From contig NZ_AUMA01000010.1 in assembly GCF_000422565.1 (NCBI RefSeq), forward strand, positions 178,250 to 242,249: DNA of 64,000 bases, in the 5' to 3' direction. This document shows, one piece after another, positions 26,703 through 34,977 of the stretch (position 1 is the first letter of the stretch; each line of letters opens with the position of its first letter). A program made the position numbers and the translations under genes. The DNA is from Desulfovibrio aminophilus DSM 12254 (GTDB lineage Bacteria; Desulfobacterota; Desulfovibrionia; Desulfovibrionales; Desulfovibrionaceae). Below the pieces are notes generated by a model, which did not search any database, was not told the DNA's origin, and saw nothing but the letters and a program-made list of their open reading frames with translations.

Positions 26703-27173
26703 TCAGTCCTGGAAAGCCAAGTCGCGCAAAGGCGTCTTGTTCTCGAACAGCGGCTCCAGACTGGAACGGAAGGTACCGGCGATGCGCAGGCCGGAAACCT
26801 CCAGCCCGGCGGGCAGTCCGGCGTAGAGGCGCAGGGCGCGGTCGATGAAGTCAGCGTCCACGAAGGAGGCCCGGACCTCCAGCAGCCGACCGCCCAGGAC
26901 CACGGGCACGATCAGTTCATGCCTGCGCTCCGGGGCCCGGGTGATGAGGTTGCCGGTGCGCACCAGGGCCTCGGCGACCGTGGCGGGCAAGAGGGCCGAG
27001 GCCTTGGCCAGGCGCTCCACGAAGACGGGTTGAAGGGCTAGGTAGTAAAGAGGGTCCACCTTGCAGGCCACGGACCGACCGGGCACGTTGAGCAGGAGCG
27101 GATCGGCGTGATAGGCTTGGCCAAGAGCCTTCTGGAGCCGGTTCAGGACGTCCTGGTAGTCAGTCAGCGACAT
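26703..27173 (-). CDS. Unrecognised 156-residue protein
   Basis: A 156-residue protein that I do not recognise. The ATG is preceded by AAGGAG and begins MSLTDYQDVLNRLQKALGQAYH. The first half is helical, the second half contains beta-like stretches (RRHELIVPVVLGGRLLEVRASFVD). There is no signal peptide, membrane segment or catalytic motif. It is divergent from the EF-G-like gene and lies upstream of the CII-like regulator on the same strand, separated from it by the tandem dyad, so the two may form one regulated unit. Confidence 0.6.
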   Translation of the reverse strand: MSLTDYQDVLNRLQKALGQAYHADPLLLNVPGRSVACKVDPLYYLALQPVFVERLAKASALLPATVAEALVRTGNLITRAPERRHELIVPVVLGGRLLEVRASFVDADFIDRALRLYAGLPAGLEVSGLRIAGTFRSSLEPLFENKTPLRDLAFQD

Positions 27174-27257
27174 CGCTTTCTCCTTATCTCTCACAGAAGC
27201 ACAAACCCGTCGCCTTATCAAGAAAAAACAAAGAAACCCGGGTGGGAGGCGCACGAC

Positions 27258-27287
27258 TTGACATTCTCGCGCGCCTCTTCCTATAGG
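27258..27287 (+). promoter_or_regulatory. Predicted promoter for the EF-G-like gene
   Basis: A consensus TTGACA (27258-27263) is followed after 18 bases by TATAGG (27282-27287). This would give a leader of about 85 bases before the ATG at 27380. Confidence 0.5.
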
Positions 27288-27328
27288 TCTAGACCCTCGG
27301 GAAAAACCGGGCACTGACGCGACCGTTG

Positions 27329-27343
27329 GGGGATGCGATCCCC
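27329..27343 (+). other. Leader hairpin before the EF-G-like gene
   Basis: GGGGAT-GCG-ATCCCC is a perfect 6-bp stem with a 3-base loop in the predicted leader, followed by an A-rich stretch and the ribosome site. A regulatory role is only possible. Confidence 0.35.
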
Positions 27344-27379
27344 TTACAATAAAAACTCAATACTGTAACGGAGTTGGCA

Positions 27380-29449
27380 ATGTCGGACGCGCTCAAGAAC
27401 CAGAGGACCTACGCCTTGGTCGGACACGGCGGCTGCGGGAAGACTTCCGTGGCCGAAATGCTTCTCTTCAATACCGGCGGCATCGCCCGCCTGGGCAAGA
27501 TCGAGGAAGGGACCACCGCCCTGGACTTCGAGCCCGAGGAGATCAAGCGCCGGGGTTCCATCCAGCCCGGTTTCGCCCATTACAAGTGGAACAAGAACCA
27601 GCATTTCCTCATCGACACTCCCGGCGACTCCAACTTCAACGGAGACCTCTCCTACCAGCTCGCCGCCGCCGACGGCGTGGTCTTCGTCATCGACGCCGTG
27701 GACGGGGTCAAGCCCCTGACCCGCAAGGCCTGGAAGGACGTCCAGGCCGCCCAGCTTCCCGCCGTGGCCTTCATCAACAAGATGGACCGCGACCGCGCCG
27801 AATTCCAAACGGCCTTCGACAGCCTGAAGAACTCCCTGGGCATCAAGCCCGTGCTTCTCTACTACCCCATCGGCGCCCGCGAGAGCTTCAAGGGCGTGGT
27901 GGACATGCTCGAAAACACCGCCCTGATCTTCGACGACAAGGGCGGCGTGAGCAAAGCCGAGATCCCCGCCGACATCGCCGACGAAGTGGGCCCCATCCGT
28001 GAAGCCATGATCGAGAACATCGCCGAAAGCGACGAGACGCTCATGGAGAAGTATCTTGAGGAAGGCGCGCTCTCCCTGGAGGAGATCAAGAGCGCCCTCA
28101 AGGCCGGTGTGCTCTCCCGCGAACTCGTACCGGTCTGCGTGGGCGCGGCCCTGGAAAACAAGGGCGGGCCTCAGCTCCTGGACGCGGTGCAGGCGCTCCT
28201 GCCCTCGCCTCTGGACCACCCGGCCTGGGTTGGCGAAGACGGCTCCGAGCGCCCCTCGTCCCCGGAAGCCCCGGCGGCCTGCTTCGTGTTCAAGACCTTG
28301 GCCGACCCCTTCGCGGGCCAGCTCACGGTCATGCGCGTGCTCTCCGGCACCCTCTCCCCCGACTCCACGCTGCTCAACAGCGCCAAGGGCGAGAAGGAGC
28401 GCGTGGCCCAGCTCCTCCTCATGCAGGGCAAGGACCAGACCCCGAGCAAGGAGCCCCTGGGCCCCGGCGCCATCGTCACCCTGGCCAAGCTCAAGCTGAC
28501 CAAGACCGGCGACACGCTCTGCGACGAGAAGGCTCCCTTCGCCTTGAAAAAACCCAAGCTGGCCCAGCAGCTCATCACCTACGCCCTGGCCCCGGCCGAG
28601 AAGGGCGACGAGGACAAGGTATACTCGGCCATGGCCAAACTCCTGGATGAGGATGTGACCCTCACGCTTTCGCGCGACGAGGAGAGTGCGGACATCCTCA
28701 TCACCGGCATGGGCCAGAACCACATCGAGGTCTCCGCCGACCGGGCCAAACGCCGCTACAAGGTGGACATCCTGCTCAAAACCCCCAAGGTGCCCTATCG
28801 CGAGACGCTCAAGGGCAAGGCCAGCGAGATTCAGGGACGGCACAAGAAGCAGACCGGCGGCCGCGGCCAGTTCGGCGACTGCTGGATCCACATCGAGCCC
28901 CAGCCGCGCAACGCGGGGTACGAGTTCGTGGACGCCATCGTCGGCGGCTCCATCCCGCGCCAGTACATCCCGGCCGTGGACAAGGGCATCCAGGAGTCCT
29001 CGGCGCGCGGCTACTTGGCCGGGTTCCAGCTCATCGACTTCAAGGTCACGCTCTACGACGGCTCCTACCACAACGTGGACTCCTCGGAGATGGCCTTCAA
29101 GATCGCCGGTTCCCTGGCCTTCAAAAAGGCCTGCGAAAAGGCCGGCGTGAAGCTCCTGGAGCCGATCATGACCGTCACCGTGGCCGTGCCGGACAACTAC
29201 ATGGGCGACGTCATCGGCGACCTCTCCAGCCGCCGGGGCAAGGTGCTCGGCTCGGATTCCCAGGCCGGCGTCACTGAGATCAAGGCCCACGTGCCCATGT
29301 CCGAAGTGCTCAAATACGCCCCGGACCTGCGCTCCATGACCGGCGGCCAGGGCACCTTCACCATGGAATTCTCGCACTACGAGGAATGCCCGCCGCAGAT
29401 CGCGGAAAAGGTCATCGCCGAACACAAGAAGAATCAGGCCGAAGAATAA
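27380..29449 (+). CDS. Elongation factor G-like GTPase
   Basis: A 689-residue translational GTPase of the EF-G-like paralogue type. The P-loop is GHGGCGKTSVAEMLLFNTG, switch II is IDTPGDSNF and the guanine-specific motif is NKMD (in FINKMDRDR). EF-G domain IV appears as GGRGQFGDCWIHIEPQPRN and domain V as PIMTVTVAVPDNYMGDVIGDLSSRRGKVLG. The P-loop lacks the usual HIDAGKTT of housekeeping EF-G (fusA), so it is probably the second, specialised factor; whether it acts in translocation or ribosome recycling is unknown. A CGGAG site precedes the ATG. It is transcribed alone and ends at a UUCG-loop terminator. Confidence 0.9.
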   Translation: MSDALKNQRTYALVGHGGCGKTSVAEMLLFNTGGIARLGKIEEGTTALDFEPEEIKRRGSIQPGFAHYKWNKNQHFLIDTPGDSNFNGDLSYQLAAADGVVFVIDAVDGVKPLTRKAWKDVQAAQLPAVAFINKMDRDRAEFQTAFDSLKNSLGIKPVLLYYPIGARESFKGVVDMLENTALIFDDKGGVSKAEIPADIADEVGPIREAMIENIAESDETLMEKYLEEGALSLEEIKSALKAGVLSRELVPVCVGAALENKGGPQLLDAVQALLPSPLDHPAWVGEDGSERPSSPEAPAACFVFKTLADPFAGQLTVMRVLSGTLSPDSTLLNSAKGEKERVAQLLLMQGKDQTPSKEPLGPGAIVTLAKLKLTKTGDTLCDEKAPFALKKPKLAQQLITYALAPAEKGDEDKVYSAMAKLLDEDVTLTLSRDEESADILITGMGQNHIEVSADRAKRRYKVDILLKTPKVPYRETLKGKASEIQGRHKKQTGGRGQFGDCWIHIEPQPRNAGYEFVDAIVGGSIPRQYIPAVDKGIQESSARGYLAGFQLIDFKVTLYDGSYHNVDSSEMAFKIAGSLAFKKACEKAGVKLLEPIMTVTVAVPDNYMGDVIGDLSSRRGKVLGSDSQAGVTEIKAHVPMSEVLKYAPDLRSMTGGQGTFTMEFSHYEECPPQIAEKVIAEHKKNQAEE

Positions 29450-29464
29450 GCCGCGAACGACCGG

Positions 29465-29488
29465 GGGGGGCTTCGGCCCCCCTTTTTT
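29465..29488 (+). terminator. UUCG-tetraloop terminator after the EF-G-like gene
   Basis: Six G and a C pair with a G and six C around a TTCG loop (stem 29465-29471 with 29476-29482), followed by T6. It is a textbook intrinsic terminator. Confidence 0.93.
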
Positions 29489-29495
29489 CATCGTT

Positions 29496-29528
29496 TATCT
29501 TGACAATCAAAATATAAATTCATAGAGA
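29496..29528 (+). promoter_or_regulatory. Promoter with overlapping dyad operator for the P-type ATPase-MarR operon
   Basis: TTGACA (29500-29505) and TAGAGA (29523-29528) are 17 bases apart. Overlapping the -35 is an interrupted palindrome, TATCTTGA-CAA-TCAAAATA (29496-29514), with 8-bp half-sites that differ at one position. Spacing and TTGA/TCAA ends resemble MarR-family operators. The MarR gene is the second gene of the operon. Confidence 0.6.
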
Positions 29529-29562
29529 TTCTTTGCTTTCAAAAAAAACATGGGGAGTTTCC

Positions 29563-31458
29563 ATGATCGGTCGTTTCGCCCGTCTGGGCAGCTACAAGGA
29601 ATTGTTCGACATCAAGGAGCTGGCCTCCTGCCTCGCCGGCGGAGCGCTGGCCCTGGGCGCCTTCATCATGGAGGGCCGCCCCGGCTTTCCGGTCTGGCTG
29701 CCCCTGGCCCTGGCCTCGGCCTCGGTCCTGGGCAACGGTCTGCCCATCGTCCTGGGGGCCCTGCGCGGCCTACGCGAACGCCGCATGAACGTGGACGAGC
29801 TGGTGAGCATCGCCCTGGTGGCCTCGGTGCTCCAAGGCGAGATCCTGAGCGCCGCCGTGGTGGCCTTCATCATGACCCTGGGCGCGCTGGTGGAGGAGGC
29901 GGTCAGCGAATCGGCCCGCCGCTCCATCCAGGCCTTGGCGCGCATGACCCCGGAACACGCCACCCGCCTCGAGGACGGCCGCGAGGAGATCGTGCCCCTG
30001 GGCCAGGTCCGGCCCGGCGACCGGCTGCTGGTCAAGCCCGGCGAACGCATCCCGGTGGACGCCGAGATCGTCGCCGGGATCACGGCCGTGGATGAATCCT
30101 CCATCACCGGCGAATCCATTCCCCGCGAGCGCCGCGAGGGCGACCCCGTGCTGGCCGGAACCCTGAACCACAACGGGGTGATCGAAATCCGGGCCACCCA
30201 GGTGGGCGCGGACACGACCCTGGGCAAGGTGATCCGGCTGGTCACCGAGGCCGAGGCCCAGAAGCCACGCGCCGCCCGCGTGGTGGACCGCTACGCCCGC
30301 TGGTTCACGCCCGTGGTCCTCGCCTGCGCGGCCCTGGCCTGGGCCTTCAGCGGCGACGCGGGCCGAGCCGTGGCCGTGCTCGTGGCCGGGTGCCCCTGCG
30401 CCCTGCTCATGGCCGCGCCCACGGCCACCGTGGCGGCGGTGGGCCGCGCCGCGCGCGCCGGGGTGCTCATCAAGGGAGGGCAATACCTGGAGGAGGCCGC
30501 CCGGGTGCAGGTCATGCTCTTCGACAAGACCGGCACATTGACCAAGGGGGAACCCAGGGTGGACGAGGTGGCCGCCTGCGAGCCCCTGGGCCGGGACGAA
30601 CTGCTGGCCTGCGCTGCCGGAGCCGAGCAGAACTGCAACCACCCCCTGGCCCGGGCCGTGCTCAAGGCCGCGCACTACGCCCGTGTCGGCGTGCGCAAGG
30701 CCGAGCGGGTGCTGGCCGAGATCGGCCTGGGGGTCAAGGCCCTGGTGGGCGGTTCCCTGGTGGAGGTGGGCAGCGCGGAGATGAACGGCGGGGCAGCCGT
30801 CCTGCCCGCGCCCCTGCGCCAGTGCCTGGAGCGCATTCAGGAACGCGGGGCCACGGCCCTGGTGGTCTCCCTGGACCACACGCCGGTCGGCGTGCTGGGC
30901 GTCTCGGATACGGTGAAGCCCACGGCGGCGGCGACCATCAAGCGGTTGCGCGGACTGGGGTTCACGCACCTGGGCATGCTCTCCGGCGACCACGAACGGG
31001 CCGTGAACCGGCTGGCCGCCGACCTGGAGCTGGACCAGGCCTGGGCCGGGCTCAAGCCCCAGGACAAATTGGCGGTCATCGAGGACTTCCAGAAGCGAGG
31101 CCTGCGGGTGGCCTTCGTGGGCGACGGGGTCAACGACGCCCCGGCCCTGGCCCGGGCCGACATGGGCGTGGCCATGGGCGCGCTGGGTACGGACGTGGCC
31201 CTGGAGACCGCCGACGTGGCCCTGACCCGCGACGACATCTCCCGCCTGCCCTTCCTGGTCCGCCTGGGGCGGCGCTCGGTGGCGATCATCCGCCTGAACA
31301 TCGCCCTGGCCGTGATTTTCAACGCCCTGGCCATCCTGGGCGGCGGCTGGGGTCTGCTCACGCCCGTCTGGGCCTCCCTGGCCCACAACCTGGGCTCCAT
31401 CGTGGTGGTTCTGCTCTCGGCCAGCCTGGCCCTGTTCCGCGACCGCGAGCCCGCGTAA
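29563..31458 (+). CDS. Heavy-metal P1B-type ATPase
   Basis: A 631-residue P-type metal exporter in the inner membrane. The phosphorylated Asp is Asp321 in DKTGTLTKGEP, the transport Cys pair is Cys277-Pro-Cys279 in AGCPCALLMAAP, and VDESSITGESIPRER and GDGVNDAPALARADMGVAMG are present. It lacks the N-terminal heavy-metal-associated domain; it begins directly with the transmembrane part. The last helix carries HNLGSIVVVLLSASLALF, a type seen in CtpC-like Zn2+ or Mn2+ pumps, so a divalent ion is more likely than Cu+, but this is inference. GGGGAG precedes the ATG. It is co-transcribed with a MarR regulator. Confidence 0.9.
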   Translation: MIGRFARLGSYKELFDIKELASCLAGGALALGAFIMEGRPGFPVWLPLALASASVLGNGLPIVLGALRGLRERRMNVDELVSIALVASVLQGEILSAAVVAFIMTLGALVEEAVSESARRSIQALARMTPEHATRLEDGREEIVPLGQVRPGDRLLVKPGERIPVDAEIVAGITAVDESSITGESIPRERREGDPVLAGTLNHNGVIEIRATQVGADTTLGKVIRLVTEAEAQKPRAARVVDRYARWFTPVVLACAALAWAFSGDAGRAVAVLVAGCPCALLMAAPTATVAAVGRAARAGVLIKGGQYLEEAARVQVMLFDKTGTLTKGEPRVDEVAACEPLGRDELLACAAGAEQNCNHPLARAVLKAAHYARVGVRKAERVLAEIGLGVKALVGGSLVEVGSAEMNGGAAVLPAPLRQCLERIQERGATALVVSLDHTPVGVLGVSDTVKPTAAATIKRLRGLGFTHLGMLSGDHERAVNRLAADLELDQAWAGLKPQDKLAVIEDFQKRGLRVAFVGDGVNDAPALARADMGVAMGALGTDVALETADVALTRDDISRLPFLVRLGRRSVAIIRLNIALAVIFNALAILGGGWGLLTPVWASLAHNLGSIVVVLLSASLALFRDREPA

Positions 31459-31467
31459 GGAGGCCGC

Positions 31468-31881
31468 ATGGAGATCGAAGACCTGACCCGGCTGCTGGTG
31501 GAATTCTACGAGAAGTTCTCGTCCTGGGAGCAGTGCGTGGTGCGCGAGACGGGCCTGACCCCGACCCAGATGCACACGCTGGAGATCCTCGGCTCGCGAG
31601 GGGACTTGCGGATGAAGGATCTGGCCGCCGGCATGGGCGTGACCACGGGTTCGCTGACCGTTCTGGTGGACCGCCTGGAACGCGGCGGCTTCGTGGCCCG
31701 CAGGCCGCACGACTCCGACCGCCGTTCCATTGTCGTCGGCCTGACCGAGGAGGGTGAGCGCCACTTCCGTGAGCACCACGCCCTGCACCTGCGCCTGACC
31801 CGGGAGCTGGCCGAAGGGCTGAGTCCCGAGGAACTGACCCAGTTCCCGGCCATCCTGCGCAAGATCACGGCCCAGCTCTAG
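31468..31881 (+). CDS. MarR family transcriptional regulator
   Basis: A 137-residue winged-helix repressor. The DNA-binding core is LRMKDLAAGMGVTTGSLTVLVDRLERGGFVARRPHDSDRRSIVVGLTEEG, which is the classical MarR recognition helix and wing, with a dimerising helix at each end. AAGGAGG lies a few bases before the ATG and the gene follows the ATPase stop by nine bases. It probably senses a metal or a small molecule and controls the operon through the palindrome at 29496-29514. Confidence 0.93.
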   Translation: MEIEDLTRLLVEFYEKFSSWEQCVVRETGLTPTQMHTLEILGSRGDLRMKDLAAGMGVTTGSLTVLVDRLERGGFVARRPHDSDRRSIVVGLTEEGERHFREHHALHLRLTRELAEGLSPEELTQFPAILRKITAQL

Positions 31882-31968
31882 CCCGACGCCATGGCCTCCG
31901 GGGAAACCGGTTCGGACGATCCGAACCGGCCTCCCGGAGGGCGCGAGGAGGAAGAAATCCGCCCGCCG

Positions 31969-33108
31969 CTAGTCCAGGGTCTTGCGGTAGCGCTTCACGC
32001 CCACGATGATGATCACCAGCCAGAACAGGGCGATGGGCCAGAGGTTGTCCAGGGCCTCGGGCAGGCCGTTGCCCTTGAGCAGGATGCCGCGCACGAGACG
32101 CAGATAATGGGTCAGGGGCAGGACCGAGCCCACGGCCTGGGCCCAGTCCGGCATGGCCCGGAAGGGAAACATGAAACCCGAGAGCAGAAGCGAGGGCAGG
32201 AAGAAGAAGACCGACATCTGCACGGCCTGGAGTTGGTTGCGGGCCACGGTGGAGAGGGTCACGCCCACGGAGAGGTTGGCCCCGATGAAGACCAGGGAGA
32301 GCAGGAAGACGAGCGCCACGCTCCCCTGCACGGGCACCTGGAAGAGCATCTTGGCGGCCACGACGATGAGCGTGACCTGGATGTAGCCCACCAGGATGTA
32401 GGGCACGATCTTGCCGATGAGCACCTCCAGGGGCCGCACCGGCGTGGAGAGCAGGTTCTCCATGGTCCCGCGCTCGGTCTCCCGGGTGATGGCCAGGGCC
32501 GTGATCATCACCAGGGTCATGGTCAGAATCACACCCATGAGTCCGGGCACGATGTTGTACTGGGTCACGGCCTCGGGGTTGAAATCCGCATGGACCCGCA
32601 CGTCCACCGGGTCGCTGCCGCGCGTGAGGTAGGGAAAGGCCCGATCCAGCTCGGTGTTCACCGCCCGGTTGACGATCTCCCGGAAGGCGCCCACGGGCCC
32701 GCTCACGGCCGAGGGGTCGGTGGCGTCGGCCTCCAGGAGGAGCACCGGCCGCTCCCCGCGCAGGATGTTCGTGCCGAAGTCCTGGGGGATGGTCAGCACG
32801 AACTGCGCCTGCCCCTTGTTCAGCAGCTCCCGGGCCTCCTCTCGCGAGGACGCCTGGCGGGTGATGCGGAAGTAACGGCTGGTCTGCATGGCCGCCACCA
32901 CGGCCCGGGAAAAGGCCGAGTTGTCGGCCGAGAGCACGGCCGTGGGCAGGCGGCGCGGGTCGGAGTTGATGGCGTAGCCGAAGAGCACGAGCTGAAGCAG
33001 GGGAATGCCGATCATCATGGCGAAGGTGGCCCGGTCCCGGCGCATTTGGATGAATTCCTTGGACACCACGGCCAGAAAACGCCCCGGCGAGAAGAAACGC
33101 CCGCTCAT
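31969..33108 (-). CDS. ABC-2 type exporter permease (YhhJ/YbhR-like)
   Basis: A 379-residue membrane protein of the ABC-2 permease family. It begins with a short cytoplasmic segment, a transmembrane helix (FAMMIGIPLLQLVLFGYAI), then a long extracytoplasmic loop of about 150 residues and five C-terminal helices (PGLMGVILTMTLVMITALAI, VPYILVGYIQVTLIVVAAKML, and so on). TRETERGTMENLLSTPVRPLEVLIGKI is the coupling-helix region contacting the ATPase. The ATG overlaps the ATPase stop in ATGA. Only one permease follows; related operons often carry two. Confidence 0.92.
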   Translation of the reverse strand: MSGRFFSPGRFLAVVSKEFIQMRRDRATFAMMIGIPLLQLVLFGYAINSDPRRLPTAVLSADNSAFSRAVVAAMQTSRYFRITRQASSREEARELLNKGQAQFVLTIPQDFGTNILRGERPVLLLEADATDPSAVSGPVGAFREIVNRAVNTELDRAFPYLTRGSDPVDVRVHADFNPEAVTQYNIVPGLMGVILTMTLVMITALAITRETERGTMENLLSTPVRPLEVLIGKIVPYILVGYIQVTLIVVAAKMLFQVPVQGSVALVFLLSLVFIGANLSVGVTLSTVARNQLQAVQMSVFFFLPSLLLSGFMFPFRAMPDWAQAVGSVLPLTHYLRLVRGILLKGNGLPEALDNLWPIALFWLVIIIVGVKRYRKTLD

Positions 33109-34025
33109 TGAGGCCTCCCCCGGCGCATGAGGTCGATGAAGACCTCTTCCAGACTGGTGGGCACCGCCTCCACCGTATGCGCGCCGTCCCGCAACGGAGC
33201 CAGGGCCGTTTCCAGGGCCGCCCGGTCGCGGCCGCTGACGTGCAGGGAGATTCCGAAGGCCGCCACCTGGTCCACTCCCGGCCGCCCGCCCAGCTCGCGG
33301 GCCAGTTCGTGCAGTCCCGGGCCGGAGACGGTGTAGGTCGTGAGCCCGGAGTCGCGGATGAGATCCTCCATGCCGCCCCGGGCCAGGAGGTCGCCGTAGG
33401 CGATGTAGGCCAGGCGGTGGCAGCGTTCGGCCTCGTCCATGTAGTGCGTGCTGATGAGCGCGGTCACGCCCTCCCCGGCCAGCACGTGGACCTGATCCCA
33501 GAAGTCGCGCCGGGCTCCGGGGTCCACCCCGGCCGTGGGCTCGTCCAGGAGCAGAAGCCGGGGTTCGTGCAGGATGCACGAGGCCAGGGCCAGCCGCTGC
33601 TTCCAGCCGCCCGAAAGCTTGCCCGCGAGGTGCTTGCCGTAGCGCCCCAGGCCCATGCGCTCGACAATCCGCTCCACGGCGGCCCGCCGGTCGGCCAGGC
33701 CGTACATGCGGGCCGTGAAGTCCAGGTTCTCCAGCACGGTCAGATCCTCATAGAGGCTGAAGCGCTGGGACATGTAGCCCACCTGCTCCTTGATCCGGGC
33801 GGCCTCGGTGAGCACGTCCAGCCCCAGGCAGGTGCCCTCCCCGGCGTCGGGACGCAGCAGGCCGCAGAGCATGCGGATGAAGGTGGTCTTGCCCGAGCCG
33901 TTGGGCCCCAGAAAGCCATAGATCTCGCCGCGCCGGACCTGCATGTCCAGGCCGTTGACCACCACCTTGCCGCCGAAGGACTTGGTGATGCCGCGCACGT
34001 CGATGACCAGCTCCGGGGCGTCCAT
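33105..34025 (-). CDS. ABC transporter ATP-binding protein
   Basis: A 306-residue single-domain ABC ATPase, related to one half of YbhF. Walker A is GPNGSGKTT, the Q-loop is in VGYMSQRFSLYEDLTVLEN, the signature is KLSGGWKQRLALASCILHEP and Walker B is LLLLDEPTAGVD followed by ALISTHYMDEAERCHR. The final DLMR-type tail is common to these exporters. The ATG at codon 10 of the open frame is chosen because the preceding gene's stop lies one base away. It drives the adjacent permease. Confidence 0.95.
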   Translation of the reverse strand: MDAPELVIDVRGITKSFGGKVVVNGLDMQVRRGEIYGFLGPNGSGKTTFIRMLCGLLRPDAGEGTCLGLDVLTEAARIKEQVGYMSQRFSLYEDLTVLENLDFTARMYGLADRRAAVERIVERMGLGRYGKHLAGKLSGGWKQRLALASCILHEPRLLLLDEPTAGVDPGARRDFWDQVHVLAGEGVTALISTHYMDEAERCHRLAYIAYGDLLARGGMEDLIRDSGLTTYTVSGPGLHELARELGGRPGVDQVAAFGISLHVSGRDRAALETALAPLRDGAHTVEAVPTSLEEVFIDLMRRGRPQ

Positions 34026-34026
34026 G

Positions 34027-34977
34027 TCAGCTCCCTCCCGCCGGACGCACATCCACGGGCTGGCCGGGGTTGAGCGGCGGCTGCCCGGGCCGGGGCCTGG
34101 CCTCCACGCGGAAGACCAGCTTGGCCCGGCTCTCGCTGGAGTAGATCACCGGCGGGGCGTACTCGGCCTCGGGCGAGACGAAGGTGATTTCTGCCCGCGC
34201 GGGCTCGGCCCGGCCGTCGACCAGAACTTCGACCTCCTGCCCGGGGGCCAGCGAGCCCACCCGAGTTTCGGGCACGAAGAAACGCACCCGCACGTTCTCG
34301 GGCGGCAGCAGGGCCACAACCGGCCGACCGGCCGGAACCCATTCCCCGGCCCGGTAGAGAGTGTCGAAGACGAGCCCCGAAGCGGGCGCGGCCTGGGTCT
34401 TCTGTTCCAGATTCCAGCGGGCCTGGTCCAGTCGGGATCTGGCGGCCCGAACCTCGGCCTCGGCGGCCCGGATCTCATCCTCGCGCGCGCCCAGGCGGGC
34501 GGTGGCCAGTTGCTGGGCCAGGGATTCCACGCGTTGGCGGGCCCGTTCGGCCTCGGTGCGGGCCCGGTCCAGATCCTCGCGTGCGATGGTCTTCTGCTCA
34601 AAGAGCTTGATCCTTCGGCGATATTCGGAATCAGCCAGACCCCGGGCGGCGCGGGCCTCGTCCAACAGGGCCTGGATGGAGGCCACCTCCGAGGGACGCT
34701 TGCCCTTGCGCAGGTCGGCCAGACGGTTCTCGGACTGGGCCAGGACGTGTTCAACCTCGTCCACGGCCGCGCGCTCCAGGGCGGCGTCCAGGACAAAGAG
34801 CCTCGCGCCCCGTTCCACGGTCTGCCCCCGGCTCACGTCCAGAGTCTCCAACTGGCCGCCCAGGGGCGAGGCCACATAGACGTACTCTCCCTCCACGTAG
34901 CCCTGGAACAGTTCGCCGGAGCGGCCGCAGCCGCCCAGCAGGGCCAAGGCCAGGAGAATCGGCAGCGCCCGTCTCAT
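34027..34977 (-). CDS. HlyD-family efflux adaptor, lipoprotein form
   Basis: A 316-residue periplasmic adaptor. The start MRRALPILLALALLGGCGRS is a lipoprotein signal with the lipobox LGGC, so it is anchored by lipid and not by a transmembrane helix. It contains the biotinyl-lipoyl-like halves (VASPLGGQLETLDVSRGQTVERGARLFVLD and ASGLVFDTLYRAGEWVPAGRPVVALL), a long coiled coil between them (about residues 80-180) and a beta-barrel. It probably links the ABC exporter to an outer-membrane channel not in the window. The start overlaps the TetR stop in ATGA. Confidence 0.9.
   Translation of the reverse strand: MRRALPILLALALLGGCGRSGELFQGYVEGEYVYVASPLGGQLETLDVSRGQTVERGARLFVLDAALERAAVDEVEHVLAQSENRLADLRKGKRPSEVASIQALLDEARAARGLADSEYRRRIKLFEQKTIAREDLDRARTEAERARQRVESLAQQLATARLGAREDEIRAAEAEVRAARSRLDQARWNLEQKTQAAPASGLVFDTLYRAGEWVPAGRPVVALLPPENVRVRFFVPETRVGSLAPGQEVEVLVDGRAEPARAEITFVSPEAEYAPPVIYSSESRAKLVFRVEARPRPGQPPLNPGQPVDVRPAGGS

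Noticed and set aside
24656..27379. Prophage or integrative element around the CII-like regulator
   Set aside because: No integrase, attachment repeats, tRNA or structural phage genes are present.
27344..29491. Minus-strand open frame opposite the EF-G-like gene
   Set aside because: Shadow of the GTPase, no conserved motif and no ribosome site.
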